Below are positions 1 to 8,161 of a stretch of 33,244 nt of DNA, in pieces. A model generated the notes under the pieces. The model did no database searches. It had not been told where the DNA came from and saw only the letters and a list, made by a program, of their open reading frames with translations. The DNA is from Effusibacillus pohliae DSM 22757 (GTDB lineage: Bacteria > Bacillota > Bacilli > Tumebacillales > Effusibacillaceae): the NCBI RefSeq assembly GCF_000376225.1, contig NZ_AQXL01000104.1:1-33244 (forward strand). Reading direction: 5' to 3'. Position 1 is the stretch's first letter; each line of letters begins with the position of its first letter. Made by a program: the position numbers and the translations under genes.

Positions 1-72
1 GACGTGGTGGAAGACAGCCACATCCAGCGGGTACTGACGGACCTGGATCGGCAACGGGGAGCAGTCGGTTAA
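1..72 (+). CDS. C-terminal end of an unrecognised protein (partial)
   Basis: Reading from base 1 in frame 1 gives 23 codons (beginning DVVEDSHIQR and ending RGAVG) closed by TAA at 70-72. The composition (charged, Arg/Asp rich) looks like real protein, and a stem-loop straddles the stop codon, as expected at a gene end. I do not recognise the family; the window starts too late to judge. It could equally be a chance open frame. Confidence 0.35.
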   Translation, partial: DVVEDSHIQRVLTDLDRQRGAVG

Positions 73-83
73 CCGGCTGCTTT
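60..83 (+). terminator. Stem-loop over the stop codon of the left-edge gene
   Basis: AGCAG (60-64) pairs with CTGCT (77-81), and CGGTT (66-70) with AACCG (71-75), giving a nearly continuous hairpin with one T/G mismatch. Only a short TTTCTC follows, so it is a weak intrinsic terminator at best. The inner arms meet without loop bases, so the tip must open. Confidence 0.35.
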
Positions 84-142
84 CTCGTGCCTGCGATGAC
101 TGTCGACACAGCGCTCACTCGGCTGGCGGATTGACGGTAGAG

Positions 143-191
143 CGCTCACGACAATGGCGGTGAGAAATTCACCGCCAAATAGCGTGAGCGG
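143..191. repeat. Two-tier inverted repeat; shares 20 bp with the right edge of the window
   Basis: The outer arms CGCTCACG (143-150) and CGTGAGCG (183-190) enclose a perfect inner 9-bp stem TGGCGGTGA (155-163) / TCACCGCCA (169-177) with loop GAAAT. Bases 172-191 are the exact reverse complement of 32959-32978 at the other end of the window. A further partial copy of the AGCGCTCAC motif lies just upstream at about 110-118. This is a small dispersed hairpin repeat. The gap 73-264 that contains it shows no gene. Confidence 0.6.
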
Positions 192-264
192 CTACAAAAC
201 ATCTCAAGCATCGTCTCGTCATAGAGGTTGGTGGCAACAGGATTGATCCAGAGAATACGTTTTT

Positions 265-603
265 TTAATCCCTGTTGACAAGCGTCCATACAATCATCAC
301 CTCCTCATTTCCGTCATTGTAGGCCCAATGCGGTACCCCCGCCGGAATCAACGTGGCGTCCCCCGCCTGAACCCGGTATTCCCGCTCTCCGCTCCCGACA
401 ATCAAGGATCCACTGATCACATAGGAATATTCATCCTCGGCATGTGAACCTGTTCCTTCCAGCGGGATGCGGGTACCGGGAGGAATTATCACAATACCGA
501 AAGTCGCCCGTCCTTTCGCTACTGCGTCTTTCGTTAACAGGGTTCTTATTTTAGCTCCCGACGTATCTTCCGCTTCGATCCCTCCCGCATGCACAATAAC
601 CAT
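265..603 (-). CDS. Small cupin-domain protein of the hydantoinase-like cluster
   Basis: A 112-residue single-domain cupin. The first cupin motif is visible around residues 48-66 (GTGSHAEDEYSYVISGSL, with His and two Glu as likely metal ligands), the second around residues 77-95 (VQAGDATLIPAGVPHWAYN). Its start codon overlaps the stop of the hyuB-like gene (TGATG), so the two are translationally coupled and it is the third gene of the operon. The role is unknown. In such operons small cupins may be auxiliary enzymes or substrate-binding proteins. The fold call is firm, the function is not. Confidence 0.8.
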   Translation of the reverse strand: MVIVHAGGIEAEDTSGAKIRTLLTKDAVAKGRATFGIVIIPPGTRIPLEGTGSHAEDEYSYVISGSLIVGSGEREYRVQAGDATLIPAGVPHWAYNDGNEEVMIVWTLVNRD

Positions 604-2351
604 CAGTTGGCCTCCAGTCTTTCTTTTGTAAAGCCGGTCACCTCAAATGCTTCCGGATCAACGATCACACCGTATTTTTCCTTGGCCTGTTCAATAGAGA
701 TATAACCGTTTTTGACGTCCGAAGCGACTTTTTCAGCCGGTCGCTTAAATGGATTTCCATACCCGCCACCCGTTGCCGTTACAAGGCGTGCAACATCCCC
801 CTTGTTCAGTGGATACCGGGCGCATTTGCCAAACGGTTCAGACATTTCACCGTTCTGTTTAATAATCTGGACATAATTGTTGCTTCCCGGGAGCCCTCCA
901 TTCATCCCCCAAGGCAGATATTTGTGTCTGCCGAACGTGGCGGTGATTGTAGTCCCGTCACTTAAAGCCCGGTAAGATCGTACAAGGCCGATTCCTCCCC
1001 TGTATTCGCCGGCTCCGGCACCGTCTGTATGCAGACTGTATTCTTCCACCATCACGCCGTAACGGGTCTCGGCAACTTCCACCGGAACATTGTAAGTCTC
1101 TCCGTCTCCAATGCAGAACTGTCCGTTTTCCCCATCCTTGCCAAGGCCGGCACCCCAACCTCCAGCCGACGGCTCCACAATTAAAAACGGCTCTTTCGTA
1201 TCAGGATGGATGCCGGACACAACCACACCGCATACACTGAGCAAATGCCCCGCCGTCAAACGATCAGGCAGAACAGGAGCAAGTGCCTTCCAGATCAAAT
1301 CAGCTGCGTAAAGCATTGTCTCCCAGTAGGTGGAAACCGGAGCCGGTCGTTCCGCCGAAAAAATTGACTTGGGATCGTACAAGATCTTTAATGGACGGAA
1401 AATCCCATCATTGATATCCTGACTGGGGTTGGTGATGCCCACATAGATCGCCCGAACAGCCGAAACCAAAGCGGTGACGCTGCAATTCACTGGACCCGGT
1501 ACCTGCGGATGGCTCCCCCGAAAATCACAGACAAATTCGTCATCGGTAATCGTAATCTTAACCTGTACCTTGAACGGTCCGTTGCCGATTCCGTCGTCAT
1601 CAATCCAGTCTTCCGCCTCATACACCCCGTTTGGGATTTTTTGAAGTTCCTTGCGGGCAAGCTGTTCACCATGGTCAAGCAGATACTCAATACTTGCGAG
1701 AACCACTTCTTTTCCATATTTTTCGCACAGTTCATTAAACCGTTTCTCCCCAGTCCGAAGAGCAGCCACCTGTGCCCACATGTCTCCCAACGACAGATCG
1801 GGAAATCTGACGTTCGCAGCGATGATGTCAACGAGAGCCTGGTTTAATACTCCTTGATCGAACAGTTTCACACAGGGCAATTGCAAACCTTCTTGGTAGA
1901 TTTCTGTCGAATCGGTCGTCCAGCTCCCCGGATCCTTACCGCCTACCTCCGTCCAATGCGCTTTGTTCGCTGAGAAAGCTACCAGCTCGCCTTGATAGAA
2001 AATGGGCATCACCAACCCGACGTCAGATAGGTGAGATCCGCCGCCACCATAGGGATCATTGATGATAATGATGTCCCCTGGCTTGAGTTGTCCCTTTTTC
2101 CCAAACTTCTCTATCACTTCTTTGACAGCAAATGTCAGCATGCCAAGGAACCCGGTCACTCCGTTCCCTTGCGTCAACAGCTGTCCCTTTGCGTCCGTAA
2201 GACCGCTTGCAAAATCAAGTACCTCATAGATGATCGGACTCATGCTGGTGCGGGCCAGTGTAAGAAACATCTCGTCGCCGATCGCAATCAGTGAATCCTT
2301 TACAATTTCAAGTGTAAACAGGTCAATTTTTCGTGTGGTGGTCTGAGTCAT
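603..2351 (-). CDS. Hydantoinase B / oxoprolinase beta-type subunit
   Basis: 582 residues, the usual size for the HyuB family. It carries the conserved motif NDPYGGGGSHLSD near residue 100 and a glycine-rich C-terminal stretch (TATGGGYGNPFKRP) typical of the family. HyuB proteins act with HyuA as ATP-dependent amidohydrolases (N-methylhydantoin, 5-oxoproline) or, with further subunits, as acetone or acetophenone carboxylases. Only two large subunits are encoded here, which argues for the hydantoinase/oxoprolinase type rather than the carboxylase type. It begins just after the hyuA-like stop with GGGGGTG as ribosome site, and its stop overlaps the cupin start. The substrate cannot be read from the sequence. 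Confidence 0.9.
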   Translation of the reverse strand: MTQTTTRKIDLFTLEIVKDSLIAIGDEMFLTLARTSMSPIIYEVLDFASGLTDAKGQLLTQGNGVTGFLGMLTFAVKEVIEKFGKKGQLKPGDIIIINDPYGGGGSHLSDVGLVMPIFYQGELVAFSANKAHWTEVGGKDPGSWTTDSTEIYQEGLQLPCVKLFDQGVLNQALVDIIAANVRFPDLSLGDMWAQVAALRTGEKRFNELCEKYGKEVVLASIEYLLDHGEQLARKELQKIPNGVYEAEDWIDDDGIGNGPFKVQVKITITDDEFVCDFRGSHPQVPGPVNCSVTALVSAVRAIYVGITNPSQDINDGIFRPLKILYDPKSIFSAERPAPVSTYWETMLYAADLIWKALAPVLPDRLTAGHLLSVCGVVVSGIHPDTKEPFLIVEPSAGGWGAGLGKDGENGQFCIGDGETYNVPVEVAETRYGVMVEEYSLHTDGAGAGEYRGGIGLVRSYRALSDGTTITATFGRHKYLPWGMNGGLPGSNNYVQIIKQNGEMSEPFGKCARYPLNKGDVARLVTATGGGYGNPFKRPAEKVASDVKNGYISIEQAKEKYGVIVDPEAFEVTGFTKERLEAN

Positions 2352-2354
2352 CTT

Positions 2355-4406
2355 TTACACCCCCGTATCAATCATCAGGTTGCCATACTCATCAACACTT
2401 AACGTTTGCCCCGGCTCTACAACGGTAGATGCAGATGATTCCTCTACAATTGCAGGCCCTTGAACTGTTATTCCGGCTCCCATCCGGGCACGGTCGAATA
2501 CCGGTGTCTCCTGCCAGCCAAACGTTTCAAACAAAACCGGTCGTATTTCCTTCAGTGCCTCGTCGACCGATCCCCCTATTTTCTCCAACTTAGAAAGAGT
2601 TGGTTTCTGGACGGTGCCAAGGGCAGTCAGGTGCAGATTGACAATTTCTATGGGTGCACCTTCCAGCTTGAACGTGTAATGCTGTTCATGCAACTCGTGG
2701 AAACGGCGTTCCGCTTCCTGCAATCCGGTTATATCCAATACGCCACCCGGAACAGGAACCTTTACCGTATGTTCCTGGCCGAGATAGCGCATATCAGCGT
2801 AACGAACAAACACCACTTTATCAGAAGGTATATGTTCTGATTCGAATTGGGAAATCGCTTGTGCCTCCAACCGTTCCCACTCGGTGTTCAATTCATCCAT
2901 CGAAAGTTGATGGGTCCGCCGGATATACGTTTGAATGTAATCGTGACGCAAATCGGTCATCAACATCCCCCACGCAGAAAATACGGAAGCAGCAACCGGC
3001 ACAATCACCTTTTTGATTTTCAATTCTCTGGCGAGTGCCATCGCATGCATCGATCCGCCTCCCCCGAACGCCACCAAAGTGAAATCGCGCGGATCGTAGC
3101 CTCTTCGAACGGAAATCAATTTAAGAGCGTTGAGCATATTGGCGTTTGCAATGCGAATAATGCCAAGCGCTGCTTCCTCGACCGAAACGCCTAAACGACG
3201 GGCCACTTTTTCTTCAATGGCGCGGCGGGTAGCTTCCACATCAACTTGAATCTCGCCACCAAGAAAGTTTTTCGCGCTTAACCGACCAGTGATTAAGTTC
3301 GCATCGGTGGTGGTTGGTTCCGTGCCGCCTCGTCCATAAGCGACCGGTCCCGGCATGGCTCCGGCGCTCTGCGGACCCACTTTCAGCGAGCCCACTTCAT
3401 CGATCCAGGCAATCGATCCCCCGCCGTTACCAATCTCAACGATATCGACAACTGGTACCTTGATGGGATAACCGGCATGGCGTCGGTCCCATTCAATCTT
3501 GTAATCGGTCGTGACTTTGACTTCACCTGACTCGATCAATGAGCATTTCGCGGTGGTTCCGCCGATATCGAACGCGATAATGTTTTTCTCTCCAAGCAGT
3601 TTTCCGAGCATTGCCGCCCCAAAAATTCCCGCAACCGGTCCCGATTCGACCATATGGATCGGGGACTGTTTCGCTTGTTCAAATGTGGTTGTTCCTGAAT
3701 TCGACTGCATGATGTATTTGTTGCCGCCCACACCGATCTCTTCCAGCTTCTTTTCCAGTGAGTCGATGTACTTGGCTGCAATCGGTTTTACGTAACTGTT
3801 CAAAACCGCGGTACTGGTTCGTTCGTATTCCCGCCATTCTTTCGTTACCTCATGAGAGGCAGTTACCGCGACCTCCGGCCATACCTGTTTGATCAAAGCA
3901 ACCGCTTCCTGTTCATGCGAAGGGTTGGCATATGCATGCAGGAAACAAACAGCGATTGCCTGCACACCTTCTTTTCGAAGGGCTTCCACTGCATTACGCA
4001 AGTTTTCCCGGTTAAGGGGTACCAGTTCCTCCCCCTTGTAGTTGAGGCGCTCTTCGACTTCATAACGGAGATAACGAGGTACAAACGGCACCGGCTTCTT
4101 GTAATGAATGTTGAACAAATCAGGCCGGTTGCCCCGTCCGATCTCCAGTACATCGCGGAATCCTTTCGTCGTAATGAGACCGGTTTTCACACCTTTCCGC
4201 TCCGTTAACGCGTTGATAATGACTGTGGTGCCATGAATGAAGTCCTGAATGTCTTCCTCCCGGAGACCCGCTTTCCGGATCACGTCCATTACACCCTGTT
4301 CAAAATGCGGCGGAGTCGTGTCGCTTTTCGCTACTCCGATCCGCCCCTCATGATCCACATAGACCAGGTCGGTAAATGTTCCTCCGATGTCAGTTGCGAC
4401 TCTCAT
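2355..4406 (-). CDS. Hydantoinase A / oxoprolinase alpha-type ATP-binding subunit
   Basis: 683 residues from the ATG at 4406, chosen because GGAGG lies 7 bases ahead; an upstream ATG at 4424 lacks such a site. The N-terminal hydantoinase A domain starts with the phosphate-binding motif DIGGTFTD (residues 6-13) and HGTTVIINALTER (about 58-70). A second actin-fold motif, FDIGGTTAKCS, lies near residue 280, and a glycine-rich FGGGGSMHA about residue 430. It is the ATP-hydrolysing partner of the HyuB-like protein encoded 3 bp downstream. The pair belongs to the N-methylhydantoinase / 5-oxoprolinase superfamily; the actual substrate is unknown. First structural gene of the operon, directly after its probable regulator. 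Confidence 0.9.
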   Translation of the reverse strand: MRVATDIGGTFTDLVYVDHEGRIGVAKSDTTPPHFEQGVMDVIRKAGLREEDIQDFIHGTTVIINALTERKGVKTGLITTKGFRDVLEIGRGNRPDLFNIHYKKPVPFVPRYLRYEVEERLNYKGEELVPLNRENLRNAVEALRKEGVQAIAVCFLHAYANPSHEQEAVALIKQVWPEVAVTASHEVTKEWREYERTSTAVLNSYVKPIAAKYIDSLEKKLEEIGVGGNKYIMQSNSGTTTFEQAKQSPIHMVESGPVAGIFGAAMLGKLLGEKNIIAFDIGGTTAKCSLIESGEVKVTTDYKIEWDRRHAGYPIKVPVVDIVEIGNGGGSIAWIDEVGSLKVGPQSAGAMPGPVAYGRGGTEPTTTDANLITGRLSAKNFLGGEIQVDVEATRRAIEEKVARRLGVSVEEAALGIIRIANANMLNALKLISVRRGYDPRDFTLVAFGGGGSMHAMALARELKIKKVIVPVAASVFSAWGMLMTDLRHDYIQTYIRRTHQLSMDELNTEWERLEAQAISQFESEHIPSDKVVFVRYADMRYLGQEHTVKVPVPGGVLDITGLQEAERRFHELHEQHYTFKLEGAPIEIVNLHLTALGTVQKPTLSKLEKIGGSVDEALKEIRPVLFETFGWQETPVFDRARMGAGITVQGPAIVEESSASTVVEPGQTLSVDEYGNLMIDTGV

Positions 4407-4449
4407 GACGCATCCTCCGTTCATTGGATTAGATTTTGCAGATTTTCCA

Positions 4450-4998
4450 TTATGGAAAAATTGCAGGTGTCAGCACACTTAAAATTTGTGCAGGTTTGTC
4501 CTGACTTGGATTAAACCAGTAATGCGGCAGATGGGATGGAAAATGTATACTGTCCCCCTCGCCCAGCCGGTACTCTTTTCCGTCAATTACCATGACCACG
4601 CCCCCTTGTAAAATAAAGTAAAACTCTTCTCCCGGATGAGAGTAGGGCGTCTCCTGTCCTTGGCCCGGATTTAAGGTAACCAGCAACGGCTCCAATAAGC
4701 GCCCGGATATCTCTCCGCTTAACCGGCAATAAATTGTGCTTGAGCCTTCGATCTGGAAAGGCTTCCGATCGGCCACCGAAACCATGTAATTCTGATTTGC
4801 ATCACTTTCGAAAAACTGTGTGATTGGTACTCCAAGCGCCTGGGCAATCTTCTGCAACGAAGTAATTGCCAGAGACGATCCACCTCGCTCCACCTGAGAC
4901 AAAAAGCTGATGGAAAGACCCGTTCTCTCCGCCAGATCTTTTAGAGTCATGTTCTGTTGAGTCCGGTAATGTCGAATTTTTTCGTAAATCCCGTCCAT
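4450..4998 (-). CDS. XRE-family regulator with C-terminal cupin domain
   Basis: 182 residues. The N-terminal helix-turn-helix (about residues 7-62) contains LKDLAERTGLSISFLSQVERG, the classic XRE recognition region. The C-terminal half is a cupin sensor (SHPGEEFYFILQGGVV, later FPSHLPHYWFNP). Proteins of this build (the SutR/PuuR type) sense a small molecule and control a neighbouring catabolic operon. It lies immediately upstream of the hyuA-like gene on the same strand and probably regulates it. Translation starts at the ATG at 4998 behind AAGGAG. A clear promoter lies 40-65 bp upstream. Confidence 0.88.
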   Translation of the reverse strand: MDGIYEKIRHYRTQQNMTLKDLAERTGLSISFLSQVERGGSSLAITSLQKIAQALGVPITQFFESDANQNYMVSVADRKPFQIEGSSTIYCRLSGEISGRLLEPLLVTLNPGQGQETPYSHPGEEFYFILQGGVVMVIDGKEYRLGEGDSIHFPSHLPHYWFNPSQDKPAQILSVLTPAIFP

Positions 4999-5034
4999 AT
5001 TGACTCCTTATAATCTATAATATTTTCTGACTTT

Positions 5035-5064
5035 ATTATATAGGAAAAAAACATTTTGATGCAA
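5035..5064 (-). promoter_or_regulatory. Sigma-A promoter of the XRE-cupin gene
   Basis: Read on the minus strand: TTGCAT (5064-5059), an 18-bp AT-rich spacer containing seven T, then TATAAT (5040-5035), about 40 bp ahead of the start codon. It should drive the regulator and probably the whole hyu-like operon. Confidence 0.65.
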
Positions 5065-5312
5065 GTGAAATTTTTTCTCTAAACAAGAAAAAATTTTGGC
5101 GGTACTTTAAAATCGAAGTAACTTCGTGTGTTTTAGGAGTGTCGAGCAGTTTCGTGCAATGTTACCTACCTAGTCACCATTGACCGGATAGTTCACTTAT
5201 TGAACGATTTGTGTAGGTGACAATTTTCTCTTCCCGTTGTAAATATCGTTGTAAATATAGAGAGATGCGCCAAAAGGTAACCCTAAAATCAGTCCGTCCC
5301 AAAATTTGAATG
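5065..5312. other. AT-rich intergenic stretch without a gene
   Basis: No coding frame of note. It holds a weak hairpin with arms ACCTAC (about 5164) and GTAGGT (about 5213) enclosing GTTCA-CTTAT-TGAAC (5191-5205), and a perfect tandem duplication of the 12-mer CGTTGTAAATAT at 5235-5246 and 5247-5258. The base composition is far more AT-rich than the flanking genes, which fits old insertion or decay. Confidence 0.5.
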
Positions 5313-5356
5313 AAGAAGCCTCCAAAACCACTCTAAAGTGGAGATGGAGGCTTCTT
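5313..5356. repeat. Perfect 12-bp inverted repeat with nested 5-bp stem
   Basis: AAGAAGCCTCCA (5313-5324) is the exact reverse complement of TGGAGGCTTCTT (5345-5356); inside, CCACT pairs with AGTGG around a CTAA loop. It lies downstream of the ectD remnant. It could be that gene's old terminator, although no T-run follows on either strand, or the end of a lost mobile element. Confidence 0.6.
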
Positions 5357-5393
5357 GTGCTTATGAATTATTAGCCAAAGTAGGGTGCAAAAA

Positions 5394-5826
5394 TCACAAA
5401 ATAAACACCCGCGTCGCAATATATTCCGGGCGCGGCTGCTGGCCGGAGAACGGTGTGACCGGTTTGGTTTGTTTTCCACGCTGTTGTACACAAAAAACAC
5501 GTTGCTGCGCGGCAGCGTGCAGTGACGGCAAACACCGACCGGATTTCCCGGCTCTCCGGCTCGCGGATCACCTCTTTCGCGTCCGAATCGCGATTGTCCT
5601 GCCAGATCCGGCGCAGTTCGTCGCGCAGCTCCTGCACCTCCTCCGTGGAAAACAAGCGTTCAAAGAACAGATACCCGTTTTTTTCATACCATGCGAGCTG
5701 TTCCGCATCCAGCGGCCCCTGGCTCGCATCCGCGTAGATGACAGGATCTTTCCGTTCCAGGATGGCCGGCTTCTCGTTCACCCGCGACGGATAAAGGTCT
5801 GTAACTGCGTTTTGCAGCCTGTTCAT
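5394..5826 (-). pseudogene. ectD: Ectoine hydroxylase (ectD) remnant with its centre deleted
   Basis: Starting at the ATG at 5826 behind GGAGG, the first ~95 codons match the start of EctD (LYPSRVNEKPAILERKDP, then YEKNGYLFFERLFS, and VIREPESREIRSVFAV). The frame then becomes nonsense. From about 5510 a different frame (shifted by 2) restores the EctD C-terminus: LPRSNVFFVYNSVENK, then PRPEYIATRVFIL and a TGA at 5396-5394. EctD has about 300 residues; roughly 160-170 codons are missing, including the catalytic Fe/2-oxoglutarate ligands. The gene is dead. It lies 42 bp downstream of the ectC tail, the normal ectC-ectD order. Confidence 0.88.
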
Positions 5827-5868
5827 GATCGTCTCCCTCCCCATACGGCGTTTTCGCCAATCATCCGG

Positions 5869-5940
5869 TTAGACCCATTTCACGCGCGGCTCGTCTTCAA
5901 TCAGCGGATAGACCCCATCCGCGTTATGCACCTCGCGGCC
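5869..5940 (-). pseudogene. ectC: Ectoine synthase (ectC) C-terminal remnant
   Basis: Only the last 23 codons remain: GREVHNADGVYPLIED followed by EPRVKWV and TAA at 5871-5869. The segment GREVHxxDGVYPLIED is the conserved C-terminus of ectoine synthase. The upstream part is gone; beyond about 5952 no EctC-like reading is visible and the VIT-like gene's promoter begins soon after. With the ectD remnant it shows that an ancestor carried an ectABCD-type operon for the compatible solutes ectoine and hydroxyectoine. Confidence 0.82.
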
Positions 5941-6025
5941 GCACAGATGGTTTCCGCCAGGCCCTCGACGCCGACGGATCCTCCCATATCATGCCAAATC
6001 CTCGCCTGCTCACCTTTCTTGCCGC

Positions 6026-6053
6026 TTGTTATACAGACACGCTTTGGTATGAT
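6026..6053 (+). promoter_or_regulatory. Promoter of the VIT1/CCC1-like gene
   Basis: TTGTTA (6026-6031), a 16-bp spacer, then TATGAT (6048-6053) preceded by TGG, i.e. an extended -10 element. It gives a leader of about 70 nt before the ATG at 6129. Confidence 0.55.
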
Positions 6054-6128
6054 AGTGAAAAGCAAGTCGAGCAAAAAGGAGAAACCATTTTGTTTTGTAA
6101 CAAACCTGGAGTGATGGGAGAGGATACA

Positions 6129-6824
6129 ATGCCACACACGGAACATGTCGAGAAACATTTCGAGGCGCCCGATGTGATCCGCGATATCGTGATCGGCCTG
6201 ACGGACGGGCTGACCGTGCCGTTTGCTTTGGCTGCCGGCTTGTCCGGGACGGTCACAAACACCAGTCTGGTGGTGATTGCCGGCCTGGCCGAGATTGCCG
6301 CCGGTTCCATCGCCATGGGGTTAGGCGGATATTTGGCCGCCCGTTCCGAGCGGGAACATTATTTTTCCGAATTGGAGCGAGAAAAACGGGAAATCGTCGA
6401 ACTTCCCCACCGCGAACGGGAAGAAGTGGCCGAGATTCTGCGGGAGTTTGGGATGCCGGAAGAAAACATCCCGTCCACCGTGGATGCCATTTGCAAAGAT
6501 CCGAACCGCTGGATCCATTTTATGATGAAGTTTGAACTCGGCCTCGTCGAACCGGAACCGAAACGGGCAAGGAACAGCTCACTGACGATCGGCCTTTCCT
6601 ACATCGCCGGTGGATTGATCCCGCTCGCGCCCTATATGTTTACCGACCATGCGCAAACCGCGTTGCTCGTTTCTGTGATCCTGACGCTGATCGCGTTGTT
6701 TGTGTTCGGGCTCGTCAAAGGAAAATTCAGCGGCACCCGCCCGTTCAAGAGCGCGTGGCAAACCACCCTCGTGGGAGGACTCGCGGCGGGAGCCGCCTAT
6801 CTGGTGGCCAGGTGGATCGCCTGA
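6129..6824 (+). CDS. VIT1/CCC1-family membrane protein (Fe2+/Mn2+ transporter-like)
   Basis: 231 residues from the ATG at 6129, which has GGGAGAGG 5 bp ahead. An in-frame TTG at 6090 with AAAAGGAG is a possible alternative. The signature of the family is the first helix DIVIGLTDGLTVPFALAAGLSG (about residues 17-38) followed by a second helix rich in small residues and a Glu-rich cytoplasmic segment (SEREHYFSELEREKREI), the metal-binding region. Three more helices follow (about residues 153-175, 180-200, 211-231). Family members move Fe2+ or Mn2+ out of the cytosol. No metal regulator is adjacent. Confidence 0.88.
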   Translation: MPHTEHVEKHFEAPDVIRDIVIGLTDGLTVPFALAAGLSGTVTNTSLVVIAGLAEIAAGSIAMGLGGYLAARSEREHYFSELEREKREIVELPHREREEVAEILREFGMPEENIPSTVDAICKDPNRWIHFMMKFELGLVEPEPKRARNSSLTIGLSYIAGGLIPLAPYMFTDHAQTALLVSVILTLIALFVFGLVKGKFSGTRPFKSAWQTTLVGGLAAGAAYLVARWIA

Positions 6825-6861
6825 ACAATCATCCGCTTGGCGCGATGACTTACCACAATGG

Positions 6862-6887
6862 AAAAAGGACCCTCTCATTGAGGGTCC
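6862..6887 (-). terminator. Intrinsic terminator of the SbtA-like gene
   Basis: On the minus strand GGACCCTC-AATGA-GAGGGTCC (6887-6867) is followed by TTTTT (6866-6862). The perfect 8-bp GC-rich stem could also stop the VIT-like gene from the other side, so it sits between two convergent genes. Confidence 0.8.
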
Positions 6888-6967
6888 GTACTTCTCGGAC
6901 AGGACCGGCTTCCTACTGCGTCGATTTCCATGCCTTATCCAGCAATATCACCAACCCGAAGCTGCGT

Positions 6968-7987
6968 TTACCCGATCCATTGGGCAATATGGTAGTAAAG
7001 CGGAATCCCGGCCACAAGATTGAAAGGAAAAGTCACGCCTAAGGATAACCCCAAATAGATCGACGGATTGGCTTCCGGCACGGAGGTGCGCAATGCAGCC
7101 GGTGCCGCAATATAGGAAGCGCTGCCAGCCATCACTCCCATAACCGTCATTCCACCGAGGGAAAGTCCGCTCATTTTTCCGACCCAAACACCCAAGGTGC
7201 CAAACAGAATCGGCATCACGATGCCTAAAGACACCAGTTTCAGGCCATGTTCACCAAGTTCGGTCACACGTTGTCCCGCCAAAAGCCCCATGTTCAGCAG
7301 AAACAGCACCAGAATGCTTTGGTACAAGTCGAAAAAAAGCGGTTTTACAATCGGCAGGGCACGTTGCCCGACAATCAAACCGATGAACAGGCTTCCCAAC
7401 ATCAGCAAAACGCTTTTGCCCAACAAACTTTCTCTCAGTACGTTCCTGTCCATCCATTTTATTCCAAATAAAGAGGTCTGGGTGGTCCTTTCATGAGTTC
7501 CCGCATATCCGAGGGATACCGATTTTACATTTTGCAATATGCCATACAGCACCAAAGAAACGAGGATGGCGGGACTTTCCAATAAAACCACCATGGCGTT
7601 CATAAAGCTTTCATATTTAATTCCAGCGTTGTTGAGAAAAGCGATAGCAGCCCCGAATGTGACGATGCTGACCGATCCATAAGTGGCCGCCAAAGCGATC
7701 GAGTTGTGTAAATCCAAACGGATCCAGCGGCCAAGAATCAGCGCGAACAATGGAATGACCACTCCCAGGAACAGGGTTCCTGCCATGGGACCGATCAGAT
7801 TTTGGACAGATTGATCGGAAAGTTCGATGCCTCCTTTGAAGCCGATCGCAATCAAAAGATACAGACTGAGAGACTCACTGAGACCTGACGGGAATTTCAG
7901 GTCTGATTTCGTGACGGATGCGATGAATCCCAGAGCGAAAAACAACACGCTCGGCGATAGCAGGTTTTGCAAAATAATGTCATACAT
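6968..7987 (-). CDS. sbtA: SbtA-like sodium-dependent bicarbonate permease
   Basis: 339 residues from the ATG at 7987 (GGGAG 9 bp ahead; the ATG at 7993 is an alternative but only 3 bp from that site). About ten hydrophobic segments form two inverted halves. The signature GFKGGIELSDQ (near residue 50) matches the SbtA family (formerly DUF897), which imports HCO3- with Na+ in cyanobacteria. No PII-like sbtB gene is adjacent. A dead mpsC copy and a strong terminator hairpin lie directly upstream. Transport of bicarbonate is inferred from family membership and from the other inorganic-carbon genes in the window. Confidence 0.82.
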   Translation of the reverse strand: MYDIILQNLLSPSVLFFALGFIASVTKSDLKFPSGLSESLSLYLLIAIGFKGGIELSDQSVQNLIGPMAGTLFLGVVIPLFALILGRWIRLDLHNSIALAATYGSVSIVTFGAAIAFLNNAGIKYESFMNAMVVLLESPAILVSLVLYGILQNVKSVSLGYAGTHERTTQTSLFGIKWMDRNVLRESLLGKSVLLMLGSLFIGLIVGQRALPIVKPLFFDLYQSILVLFLLNMGLLAGQRVTELGEHGLKLVSLGIVMPILFGTLGVWVGKMSGLSLGGMTVMGVMAGSASYIAAPAALRTSVPEANPSIYLGLSLGVTFPFNLVAGIPLYYHIAQWIG

Positions 7988-8031
7988 ATTCATCCACTCC
8001 CTGTTTCTATATTTTTTATATTTTTTGCAAG

Positions 8032-8100
8032 AAAAAAACCGGCAATCTCCGAATTGCGAATGATCTGATAGACCATCCCCTATTCGGAAATTTGCCGGTT
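8032..8100 (-). terminator. Strong terminator hairpin between the mpsC remnant and sbtA
   Basis: On the minus strand AACCGGCAAATTTCCGAAT (8100-8082) pairs, with one bulge and one mismatch, with ATTCGGAGATTGCCGGTT (8054-8037), followed by a T-run (8038-8032). It lies about 40 bp before the sbtA start. It is either the old mpsC terminator, now a barrier in front of sbtA, or a leader attenuator. Confidence 0.82.
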
Positions 8101-8161
8101 TATCTTCAACCAACCTCATCCACGCAGATGTGCCGTTGTTTGAAGATCTACCTGAGAAGAT

